7,993 nt of DNA from an uncultured Flavobacteriales bacterium. Its GTDB lineage: Bacteria; Bacteroidota; Bacteroidia; Flavobacteriales; Crocinitomicaceae. The position numbers and the translations under genes are program-made. Shown piece by piece: positions 1 to 6,212 of this stretch. The notes under the pieces are model-generated. The model was given only the letters and a program-made list of their open reading frames with translations. It was not told the origin of the DNA and searched no databases. Positions within the stretch are counted from its first letter, which is position 1. Every line of letters starts with the position of its first letter. The stretch lies in contig CAMLDR010000186.1 of the NCBI GenBank assembly GCA_946478775.1, forward strand, positions 1 to 7,993, written 5' to 3'.

Positions 1-254
1 TAAGTACTGCTTCCTGAAGTAATTAACCCGTTGTTGGGCAAACCGGCACCTGTGTTTAATAAAGAACCGTAATTCTCACTGTAAAGAACGTAATTGTCAT
101 CACCAAAAGTGGTGTCTGTGGCCGTTAAAGCAGGAGTTGTTTCTGCAATGACGTCGAAATTGAATCCTGTAACAGCAATGGGAGTGTGATTTTGGCTGTA
201 GGATAAGGAGGAAGCTGCTAAGAGCATCGGGAAAATGAAGGAGATTTTCATCAT
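1..254 (-). CDS. Secreted protein of unknown function, N-terminal part (runs off left edge)
   Basis: The minus strand opens at tandem ATG codons (252-254 and 249-251) and stays open for 84 codons to the window edge, so the C-terminus is missing. The protein starts MMKISFIFPMLLAASSLSYS, a typical Sec signal peptide: one Lys, a hydrophobic core and small residues before a likely cut between S20 and Q21. The mature part begins with a conserved-looking VTGFNFDVIAE stretch (residues about 28-38) and is rich in Thr, Gly and Asn, with segments DDNYVLYSENYG and GLPNNGLITSG. From memory, Bacteroidota secreted proteins with a C-terminal T9SS sorting domain often begin this way, but the sorting domain would lie outside the window, so T9SS export is inference. 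It is probably monocistronic, because the 390 bp upstream hold no gene. I do not recognise a specific function. Either ATG could be the start; the signal peptide works with both. Confidence 0.8.
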   Translation of the reverse strand, partial: MMKISFIFPMLLAASSLSYSQNHTPIAVTGFNFDVIAETTPALTATDTTFGDDNYVLYSENYGSLLNTGAGLPNNGLITSGSST

Positions 255-644
255 GTGTTTGTTTTTAGTTTAAAGATTGATCCATCTCTTAGAGGATGTG
301 CCAGAATAAGGCAATTCCCGTAAAGAGATAAGGTGACTTTTTCATAAATACATCTGTTAGATGATGCATTATGACAAAGCTATTTCAAACACGGGATTGT
401 TTTGTTATGAAAATGCCGCAAATACTTCTGAATTTACAGATGCTGGTTTTTAACGATTCCTTCCATTAAAAGGGCAGAAACACAGCTGTTTTTGACAAAG
501 AGTTGCGTTGATAGATTGAGGCAGTAAGTGATTTCCAGGTGGTTGATTGCACAAGCAGAATAGGAGGATTCTTATCCTTGTTATTTTTCCGGATTTCTCA
601 TGCAGTTCTTCGATAGAGTGAGAGTTGGAAACTTGTTATTTGAA
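255..644. other. Gene-free region between the secreted-protein gene and the permease-like gene
   Basis: No open frame here looks like a protein. It should hold the promoter and leader of the minus-strand secreted-protein gene (start 254) and the 3' end of the transcript from the minus gene ending at 645. I see a possible -7 box at 375-382 on the minus strand, a short inverted repeat CATCT-GTT-AGATG at 351-363, and a small AGGAT/ATCCT hairpin at 565-578. None is strong. I see no convincing intrinsic terminator for the permease-like gene. Confidence 0.6.
375..382 (-). promoter_or_regulatory. Possible Bacteroidota -7 promoter box
   Basis: Read on the minus strand the sequence is TAGCTTTG, an exact match to the Bacteroidota -7 consensus TAnnTTTG. 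It would start a transcript with a leader of roughly 110 nt before the secreted-protein ATG at 254. I find no well-placed TTTG -33 element: the only nearby TTTG (386-389) is just 3 nt upstream. An 8-base motif with four free choices can occur by chance, so this is weak. Confidence 0.2.
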
Positions 645-1205
645 TTATTTTGGTTTCGTTCTTTTAGGAGCAGGAACTTTTTTAGCAGCTGCAGCTGGTT
701 TTCGAGGTAAAGCTTTTTTAACAGGTGTCTTTTTCGGTGCTGTCGCTTTTTGGGGAACGGAAGCATATTTTTCTTTATGGTCTTCCGTTGCTTCAGCAAG
801 TGAATGAGAGGTTTGTACCGGTTCATGCTTATCAGACAGTTCGCTGAGTTTTTGATAGTATTTTTGAATGATGATCATTTCATCTTCAGTCATGCTTTCA
901 ATGTCAACCAGCCGGTTACTCGATTTGTTGTTGGAAGCCACGAGTTCATTCAGTTTGAGCTGAATGGCCAATGAATCCTTATTTTGGGATTTTTGAATCA
1001 GGAAAACCATTAAAAAAGTAATGATTGTTGTTCCGGTATTGATAACCAGCTGCCAGGTTTCCGAAAAATCGAAGAACGGACCGCAGATTGCCCATGCAAT
1101 AACTAATGAAAGAGCGCTGACGAAAGCATAGGGACTTCCCACTGCTTTAGATGCTTTGGTTGCAAAATTCTCAAAGAATTGCTTACCGGATTTTTTAGTT
1201 TCCAT
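645..1205 (-). CDS. Low-affinity iron permease family membrane protein with Lys/Ala/Pro-rich tail
   Basis: This 186-residue protein matches the small bacterial 'low affinity iron permease' family (PF04120). Residues 23-70 hold the family core: a first membrane helix (about 26-42, GSPYAFVSALSLVIAWAI), the loop CGPFFDFSETWQ, and a second helix (about 53-70), followed by QKSQNKDSLAIQLKLNELV. The family is named from a fungal iron transporter; transport has not been shown for the short bacterial members, so iron uptake is only a label. Residues 80-125 are probably helical and cytoplasmic. Residues 151-186 form a very basic Lys/Pro/Ala tail (PKKTPVKKALPRKPAAAAKK...), like histone H1-type tails, which is not part of the usual family core. 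The gene starts 28 bp after the dehydrogenase stop and is probably cotranscribed with it. The start at 1205 gives the standard N-terminal length before helix 1. Confidence 0.85.
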   Translation of the reverse strand: METKKSGKQFFENFATKASKAVGSPYAFVSALSLVIAWAICGPFFDFSETWQLVINTGTTIITFLMVFLIQKSQNKDSLAIQLKLNELVASNNKSSNRLVDIESMTEDEMIIIQKYYQKLSELSDKHEPVQTSHSLAEATEDHKEKYASVPQKATAPKKTPVKKALPRKPAAAAKKVPAPKRTKPK

Positions 1206-1233
1206 ATCACACTGTTTTTTTGATTAATGAGAA

Positions 1234-2076
1234 TTAACTGACAATTTCACCGCCATTTACATGGATAAATTGACCGGTAATGTAACTGCTGTCTGACGAA
1301 GCAAGGAAAACATACGCGGGGCCAACTTCAGAAGGCTGACCGGCACGCCGCATGGGTGTATCTTTTCCAAATTTTTCCAAATGCTCAAAACTGGAAACAA
1401 TTAAGGGGGTCCAGATTGGCCCTGGTGCAACTCCATTCACACGGATTCCTCTTTTTGCCAGCATAGCAGCAAGTGATTTGGTGAAAGTAGAAATAGCGCC
1501 TTTTGTACTTGAGTAGTCCAATAAATGATCACTTCCTCGATAGGCAGTCACTGAAGACGTGTTGATGATAGAATCTCCTTTGGAAAGATGCGGGAGAATT
1601 TCTTTTGTTAAATGAAACAGCGGATAGACATTGGTTTCAAATGTATTCTTTAAATTTTCGGATGTGATTTCCTCAGGAGTATCCGCGTTGAAATGCGTTC
1701 CTGCATTATTGACCAGGATGTTTATTTTCTTGTATTCTTTCAGAACTTCTTTGATGCACTTTTTGCAGAATTTTTCATCCGAGAGATCGCCTTTTATCAG
1801 CAGGCATTTCCTGTTTTGAGCCTCCACCAGTTTTTTTGTTTCCTGAGCATCTTTTTTTTCAGACAAGTAAACAATGGCAATATCTGCACCCTCGTGTGCA
1901 TAATGCACAGCAATGCTTCTTCCAATTCCACTGTCCCCGCCGGTAATTAGCGCAATTTTATTGGTCAGTTTTCCGCTCGCTTTGTATTTTTTACTGATAT
2001 ATTCAGGCTTAGGGACCATCTTGGATTCTATTCCTGGTTTGCTCTGTTTCTGAGTTTTGAAATTTTTCTGCTTCAT
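1234..2076 (-). CDS. Short-chain dehydrogenase/reductase, general-stress type (YghA/GSP39-like)
   Basis: This 280-residue classical SDR is an NAD(P)(H)-dependent oxidoreductase with a Rossmann fold. The cofactor motif TGGDSGIG is at 45-52, NNAG at 123-126, the catalytic serine in NTSS near 174-175, and the YxxxK pair is Y188 and K192 (YSSTKGA). The proline-glycine switch VAPGPIWTP (217-224) and the C-terminal HVNGG (272-276) are also present, so the enzyme looks intact. The N-terminal extension of about 38 residues, with the pattern SKMVPKPEY, is typical of the YghA / general stress protein 39 / YhdG-like subgroup rather than of FabG. The substrate is unknown; annotation as glucose 1-dehydrogenase in this subgroup is usually unsupported. 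It is cytoplasmic. It lies 46 bp after the YdjM-type gene and 28 bp before the permease-like gene. Two overlapping inverted repeats sit directly 5' of its ATG. The start at 2076 is chosen because it keeps the full family extension. Confidence 0.93.
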   Translation of the reverse strand: MKQKNFKTQKQSKPGIESKMVPKPEYISKKYKASGKLTNKIALITGGDSGIGRSIAVHYAHEGADIAIVYLSEKKDAQETKKLVEAQNRKCLLIKGDLSDEKFCKKCIKEVLKEYKKINILVNNAGTHFNADTPEEITSENLKNTFETNVYPLFHLTKEILPHLSKGDSIINTSSVTAYRGSDHLLDYSSTKGAISTFTKSLAAMLAKRGIRVNGVAPGPIWTPLIVSSFEHLEKFGKDTPMRRAGQPSEVGPAYVFLASSDSSYITGQFIHVNGGEIVS

Positions 2077-2110
2077 GAATAGAAGTTTTAACGTTCTATT
2101 CTAAAAATAG
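2077..2110 (-). promoter_or_regulatory. Overlapping inverted repeats abutting the dehydrogenase start codon
   Basis: GAATAGAA (2077-2084) and TTCTATTC (2094-2101) form a perfect 8-bp inverted repeat with a 9-nt spacer, and its edge touches the ATG at 2076. A second repeat, CTATT (2096-2100) with AATAG (2106-2110), shares the middle arm. On the minus-strand RNA the middle GAATAGAA arm can therefore pair either with the arm touching the start codon or with the upstream CTATT. It could be a translational control hairpin, an operator, or chance in AT-rich DNA. No Shine-Dalgarno sequence is visible. Confidence 0.4.
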
Positions 2111-2122
2111 CTTGAAGCAGCG

Positions 2123-3136
2123 TTATTTACCAAAAACTTTATCCCAATAAACGCTAAAGTTTATTTTACTGAAATCACTCGTTCTATAAGAAAAGAGTTT
2201 TTCCGGTTCCTTATTCCGGATAGTAAATCCGTATCCCATGATCGGAGTTTTGCTTTCTCCGTTGGTAATTGTTGTGGTGGTTCCAAATCTCAGATCATAA
2301 ATAATTAAGCTGTCTTGTATCGGTTCCACTGCATAAAATCCATTCGTTATGTGTTCGATTTCAGCTATCCTGGAATTTCCTTTCCAACTGAGGTTTTTCA
2401 ATAAGTGGTGGTTTTTTGGAAAAACTTCCAGTTGTTTGGGATCGAACGGTGCAAAAAGTGATTTGTAACCGATGTAATAATTCGAATCGTCTTCTACGAT
2501 CAAATCCCAATAGAAAGAGGTTAGTGGCATGGGTGTGACCATGGCTCTTTTTGGGTGGATGTTTGCCTGCTCAAAGTAGGAATCCGTGTTGCTGTAAACG
2601 AATAACTTCACTCCAACACCCCAAAGCAAGTAAAGCGAAGAGTAAATAATCCCCGTCCAGTTCCAAATGCGTCTTCTTTTGGATTCTCGTTTCATAAATA
2701 AGGCGCCAATCAGCAATATCATAAATGGAATTGTGTAAAGCGGATCAATTACAAAAACAGAATTGAATGTCAGGCGCCAGTTGAAGGGCCAAAAGAACTG
2801 GGTGCCGTAATTGGTGAAAATATCCAAAACAGGATGCGTTACAATGGAAAGAAACCACAATTGAAACCACATTTTTTGAGGATGATCTTTTTTACTGAGT
2901 TTACTCGAAATAAAGGTCAGAACTATTCCTGCAAGTAGCGCAAAAAGCAAAGAATGCGAGAAACCGCGGTGAACGAGTGCTGCGTCCAAAGGATCGTAAA
3001 AAAAACGCAGAAAAACATCCAGGTCAGGAATTGTTCCGCCAACAGCTCCCAAAAGGGCTGCTTTTGCTCCCATCTTTTTTCCTGCAACCGCTTCTCCAAC
3101 AGCAGCTCCAAGCACAATTTGTGTCAAAGAATCCAT
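2123..3136 (-). CDS. YdjM-family membrane-bound metal-dependent hydrolase
   Basis: This 337-residue protein belongs to the YdjM / DUF457 family (PF04307) of inner-membrane proteins annotated as metal-dependent hydrolases. The N-terminus MDSLTQIVLGAAVGEAV is the family's opening. Likely metal ligands follow in order: PDLD at 37-40, H56 and H61 in HRGFSHS, H101 and D105 in THPVLDIFTNYGTQFFWPF, and D131. Hydrophobic segments at about 62-78, 91-100, 133-147 and 160-180 make a four-helix or similar membrane part. The last 150 residues (from about 185) are soluble and probably lie on one face of the membrane; this longer form is common in Bacteroidota. Substrate and biological role are not established; the E. 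coli relative is in the SOS regulon, but I see no LexA-type box here. It is the first gene of the minus cluster and diverges from radC across 150 bp. Confidence 0.88.
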   Translation of the reverse strand: MDSLTQIVLGAAVGEAVAGKKMGAKAALLGAVGGTIPDLDVFLRFFYDPLDAALVHRGFSHSLLFALLAGIVLTFISSKLSKKDHPQKMWFQLWFLSIVTHPVLDIFTNYGTQFFWPFNWRLTFNSVFVIDPLYTIPFMILLIGALFMKRESKRRRIWNWTGIIYSSLYLLWGVGVKLFVYSNTDSYFEQANIHPKRAMVTPMPLTSFYWDLIVEDDSNYYIGYKSLFAPFDPKQLEVFPKNHHLLKNLSWKGNSRIAEIEHITNGFYAVEPIQDSLIIYDLRFGTTTTITNGESKTPIMGYGFTIRNKEPEKLFSYRTSDFSKINFSVYWDKVFGK

Positions 3137-3286
3137 GGATGTAAAAGTAGTTTTTTAATTTTCAATCCTTACATTATTTTTTGATTAAAAAATCGGATAA
3201 AAATGTTGATAAAAATGGAAAAATGTATTGAAAAGGCTTTTTATTTGAGAACAATTTTCGTAATTTCAATTAAAAAAGAAGAATAG
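3137..3286. promoter_or_regulatory. Divergent promoter region between the YdjM-type gene and radC
   Basis: These 150 bp separate two divergent starts and are strongly AT-rich with A and T runs, so both operons should have their promoters here. Candidate boxes are poor matches to the Bacteroidota TTTG-N19-TAnnTTTG pattern. Toward radC there is TTTG at 3244-3247 and TAATTTCA at 3261-3268, only 13 nt apart. Toward the YdjM-type gene there is TACTTTTA on the minus strand close to the start codon. A small TTTTTT-GATT-AAAAAA repeat lies at 3177-3192. No transcription start can be fixed by eye. Confidence 0.45.
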
Positions 3287-3979
3287 ATGCAAGTCCAAAA
3301 AACAACCATTCCTCATTGGTCGGAAGATGACAGACCACGTGAAAAATTGATGCTCAAAGGAAGAAGTTCATTATCAGACGCCGAATTGCTGGCCATCCTG
3401 ATCGGAACCGGAACCGGTTCAAAATCTGCAGTAGATTTGGGCAGGGAATTATTGTCTCTTTCCAATGGCAATCTATATGAATTTGGTAAACTCAGACTTT
3501 CTCAATTATGTGCCATAAAAGGCATTGGCCAATCAAAAGCAATATCTGTTTTGGCTGCATTGGAGTTGGGAAGGAGAAGAAAAGACCTGCGAACAGAAAA
3601 ACGTACCAAGATTACCAGTTCATTAAAGGCTTATCAGGAGTTGAAAGGATACTTTTCCGATTTACTGCATGAAGAGTTTTTCGTTCTTTATTTAAACAGG
3701 GCAAATAAAGTTTTGCAGATAAAACAGCTTTCGGTAGGAGGAACTTCAGGAACATACGTTGACCCGAAGATTATTTTCAAAAATGGGATGGATTTGGCAG
3801 CATCGGGAATCATTTTAGCTCATAATCATCCAAGTGGGAATTTGAAACCAAGTGAAGAGGATAAAAAAATGACCAAAAAGATCAAAGAATTCGGAGAGCT
3901 CATTGAAATGCCCGTTCTTGATCACCTCATTATCACAGATAATGGCTACTTTAGCTTTTCGGATCAAGAACTTCTGTAA
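3287..3979 (+). CDS. radC: RadC family JAB/JAMM-domain protein
   Basis: This 230-residue protein has the full length and layout of RadC (UPF0758). The N-terminal part has the family signature DRPREKLMLKGRSSLSDAELLAILIGTGT (15-43) and a helix-hairpin-helix-like stretch with KGIGQSKA (78-85). The C-terminal JAB/MPN domain starts around 110 and keeps the JAMM zinc site: an upstream glutamate (E129 or E130), HNHPSG with H179 and H181, then S189 and D192 in PSEEDKKMTKKI. The protein was named for DNA repair, but the original E. coli radC mutation was later placed in recG, so a repair role is unproven; the JAMM fold suggests a metalloprotease-like or nuclease-associated activity. It heads a plus-strand operon, with only 3 bp before the deacetylase gene. 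The start at 3287 fits the family N-terminus. All key residues are present. Confidence 0.95.
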   Translation: MQVQKTTIPHWSEDDRPREKLMLKGRSSLSDAELLAILIGTGTGSKSAVDLGRELLSLSNGNLYEFGKLRLSQLCAIKGIGQSKAISVLAALELGRRRKDLRTEKRTKITSSLKAYQELKGYFSDLLHEEFFVLYLNRANKVLQIKQLSVGGTSGTYVDPKIIFKNGMDLAASGIILAHNHPSGNLKPSEEDKKMTKKIKEFGELIEMPVLDHLIITDNGYFSFSDQELL

Positions 3980-3982
3980 GAA

Positions 3983-5266
3983 ATGTTGTTTTACGTTGAT
4001 GAAATCTCCATTCGTTTAATTTATACGCTCGACTTTGTTTTCAGGGAACATGGCCTGGAGTATGAACTGACCAATGATAAACACCTGTTTGAAGCATTTT
4101 CAGGAACCAAAATTTCCTATTCCGATTTCGAATTTGATCAATCAGCGATTTTACATCCTTCAAGCCTTTTGTTTGAAGAAAGGTTTCGTGAATCAGTCCG
4201 GATAGAAAAGGGAACTTGGCAAGGAATAGCTTGTTTACTGATTGATTCTGTTCCGGATCCATTGGCTTCGATATTTTATGTGCTCACACGTTATGAGGAA
4301 TATGTCTCCGGATTTTCGGATGAGCATGGAAGATTTACATCCAGGGAAAGCCTTCAAAGTAAATTTGGCTGGCTTCATATCCAAATTGTAGAACGCTGGA
4401 TTGAAGCGTTTCTTAGGGTTTACTCTCCGGAATCATTAGCTCTTTTAGAAGCGCAGAAAACGGTCCAGATTATTCCTTCGTTTGATATTGATAATACCTT
4501 TGCTTACAAGTGGAAAGAAGGCTGGCGCTCCTGGTTATCGAATGGGAAGGATTTGCTTCAGAACAACAAGGAGCGATTGAAAACAAGAAAGTTAGTTCAA
4601 CAAGCTGAATTAACGGATCCGTTCGATTCCTTTGATACTATTCGTTCTGTTTGTAAGAATTATCCTGGAACACGTGTCTTTTGGCAGTTAGGGGATTATG
4701 CAAAATACGATACCAACATTTCGTGGAATCATCCGCAGCACCAGGAATTGATTTTAGAAATCAGTAAATTAGGGAATGTGGGACTGCATCCAAGTTATGC
4801 TAGTAATCAGTCGGACGAAAAACTGAACCAGGAAGTGATGCGCATTCAAAAGATCACTTCAAAAACGATTACGGAATCCCGGCAGCATTTTTTAAAGCTC
4901 AATTTACCCAAAACGTATCTTCGAATGATCAAGCGGGGTTATGAAAAAGACTACACGATGGGCTATGCCGACGAATCCGGTTTTCGTGCCGGGACAGCGT
5001 ACGAACATACCTTTTTTGACCTGCTGGCTAACCGCGCTTATCCGGATTACCGGATCGTACCCTTTGCATACATGGACGGAACTTTATTGGAATACAAACA
5101 GTTGACAATTGATCAAAGTTTGGAAGTTGTTGGTCAATTGGTTTTAGAGGTAAAAAAGTACGGAGGAACTTTCTGTTTTATCTGGCACAATGAAACACTC
5201 GCAGAGGCTGGTAAGTGGAAAGGTTGGAGAAAAGTGTTTGATTATACCTTAAATCAGTTAAAATGA
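3983..5266 (+). CDS. Polysaccharide deacetylase family protein with N-terminal DUF7033-like domain
   Basis: This 427-residue protein has the two-part form seen in Bacteroidota: an N-terminal region (about 1-120, ending in DPLASIFYVLTRYEEY at 92-107) like DUF7033, then a NodB-like deacetylase barrel from about 160. The barrel opens with IIPSFDIDN (163-171), where D168 and D170 take the place of the usual TFDDG motif. GLHPSY (267-272) gives one histidine of the metal site, ESRQHFL lies at 298-304, MGYADESGFRAG (326-337) supplies the arginine motif, and WHNETL (401-406) the last catalytic histidine. The expected reaction is removal of an acetyl group from an N-acetylated sugar of the envelope or an exported polysaccharide; the substrate is unknown. 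I see no signal peptide, so it probably acts in the cytoplasm or on the inner face of the membrane. Its stop overlaps the next start (ATGA), implying translational coupling to the GSCFA gene. Confidence 0.9.
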   Translation: MLFYVDEISIRLIYTLDFVFREHGLEYELTNDKHLFEAFSGTKISYSDFEFDQSAILHPSSLLFEERFRESVRIEKGTWQGIACLLIDSVPDPLASIFYVLTRYEEYVSGFSDEHGRFTSRESLQSKFGWLHIQIVERWIEAFLRVYSPESLALLEAQKTVQIIPSFDIDNTFAYKWKEGWRSWLSNGKDLLQNNKERLKTRKLVQQAELTDPFDSFDTIRSVCKNYPGTRVFWQLGDYAKYDTNISWNHPQHQELILEISKLGNVGLHPSYASNQSDEKLNQEVMRIQKITSKTITESRQHFLKLNLPKTYLRMIKRGYEKDYTMGYADESGFRAGTAYEHTFFDLLANRAYPDYRIVPFAYMDGTLLEYKQLTIDQSLEVVGQLVLEVKKYGGTFCFIWHNETLAEAGKWKGWRKVFDYTLNQLK

Positions 5267-6201
5267 CGATTTCAACAGCAAGTTTGCACCAAAAAGACTT
5301 TCCCAAAATTCAACACGGTGATTCCATTGTGCAATTGGGATCTTGTTTTTCTACCAATATGTCTGTTTGGTTTCGAAGAGCTGGTTTCAAAGTGCTTGAT
5401 AATCCGTTGGGAGTTATTTTTCACCCGGTTCCGCTAGCAAAACAAATCTTACTAGCTTTCGGGAAAGCTGATTTGAGCGATTTTGTTCAAAAAGAAGACG
5501 TGTTTGTGAATTATGATGCAAGCAGTACGATTTATGCCATGAGTTCTTCTGAACTGACAGATTTGATCCATGAACAGCTGCAGGTTTTGAGAACATCACT
5601 GGAAAAAGCCAAATTGTTGATCGTGACATTTGGTTCTGCTCATGGATATCGTTTAATAGAAAACGGCGAAATTGTGGCAAATTGCCATCAGCAGCATAAA
5701 TCAAAGTTCGATAAGGAATTGAGTCAGCAGGCAGAAATCGCGACTACCTGGAACTATGCCCGGGAAATTTTAAAGGAAGCGAACCCTGAAATTCAAATTA
5801 TCTTTACGGTTAGTCCGGTTCGATACATTCGTGATGGACTCCTTGAAAATACACTTTCCAAAACCATTCTCTTCAGGTCTGTTAATAGCCTGAATAAGTA
5901 TCACTCTGTTTATTATTTCCCGGCTTATGAACTAATAAACGATGTGTTGCGGGATTACCGCTATTTTGAAAGAGATGGTGTGCATCCAACAGATGAGGCG
6001 GCGGAATTTGTTTGGAATTTCCTCAAAGAAGAGTTGTTTTCAGCGCAAACTAATGAACTGATTGAAGAAATAATGAAGCTTCGCAAGATGGAAGAACACC
6101 GATTGCTGTATCCGGAATCTAAGAAAGCAGAAGAATATCGAAATTTGGTAAAACAAAAAAGGGAAAGTTTCCTTTCCCTATATCCAGTAGTAATCTGGTA
6201 G
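5263..6201 (+). CDS. GSCFA domain-containing protein (SGNH/GDSL-like hydrolase)
   Basis: This 312-residue protein is a member of the GSCFA family (PF08885), named from the motif seen here as GSCFS at 26-30 (IVQLGSCFSTNM). Further family blocks are DNPLGVIFHPVPLA (46-59), TFGSAHGY (122-129), VSPVRYIRDGL (183-193), YYFPAYE (217-223) and RDGVHPTDEAAEFVW (237-251). The GSC serine plus the D238/H241 pair in DGVHP resembles an SGNH-type esterase or acyl-hydrolase arrangement; this is inference from motif order, and the true reaction is not known to me. There is no signal peptide. The C-terminus (about 260-300) is charged and helical. Its ATG overlaps the deacetylase stop by 4 bp, so the two are probably produced together and act on the same glycan or envelope substrate. 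Its last codons contain a hairpin that acts as a terminator for the opposing gene. Confidence 0.92.
   Translation: MTISTASLHQKDFPKIQHGDSIVQLGSCFSTNMSVWFRRAGFKVLDNPLGVIFHPVPLAKQILLAFGKADLSDFVQKEDVFVNYDASSTIYAMSSSELTDLIHEQLQVLRTSLEKAKLLIVTFGSAHGYRLIENGEIVANCHQQHKSKFDKELSQQAEIATTWNYAREILKEANPEIQIIFTVSPVRYIRDGLLENTLSKTILFRSVNSLNKYHSVYYFPAYELINDVLRDYRYFERDGVHPTDEAAEFVWNFLKEELFSAQTNELIEEIMKLRKMEEHRLLYPESKKAEEYRNLVKQKRESFLSLYPVVIW
6150..6179 (-). terminator. Intrinsic terminator of the sigma/partner operon, inside the GSCFA gene
   Basis: Read on the minus strand, AGGGAAAG, a GAAA tetraloop and CTTTCCCT (6179 down to 6160) make a perfect 8-bp stem with a stable GNRA-type loop. It is followed at once by TTTTTGTTTT, continuing the last T of the stem. 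This is a classic Rho-independent terminator. It lies 33 bp beyond the stop of the minus gene at 6213 and wholly within the coding sequence of the convergent plus-strand GSCFA gene (codons for roughly residues 296-306). On the plus strand the hairpin has no U-run, so it is one-directional. Confidence 0.8.
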
Positions 6202-6212
6202 TTAATGAATGT

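Noticed and set aside
351..363. CATCT-GTT-AGATG inverted repeat in the gene-free region
   Set aside because: A 5-bp stem is expected by chance in a region of this size, and there is no adjacent promoter or U-run that would give it a role.
565..578. AGGAT-TCTT-ATCCT hairpin followed by a T-rich run on the plus strand
   Set aside because: The stem has only 5 bp, no plus-strand gene precedes it, and on the minus strand it has no U-run, so it is not a convincing terminator for the permease-like gene.
625..807. Plus-strand frame encoding a hydrophobic Ala/Gly/Phe-rich peptide
   Set aside because: It is the antisense of the Lys/Ala/Pro-rich tail of the minus-strand permease-like gene; the composition is a by-product of that repeat-like coding sequence.
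581..826. Minus-strand frame encoding a Lys/Leu-rich 81-residue peptide
   Set aside because: It is a shifted frame of the same basic tail and has no recognisable domain; the longer frame contains a clear PF04120-type protein.
5414..5704. Minus-strand 96-residue frame inside the GSCFA gene
   Set aside because: It is a shadow of a well-supported gene; the peptide shows no domain or plausible start context.
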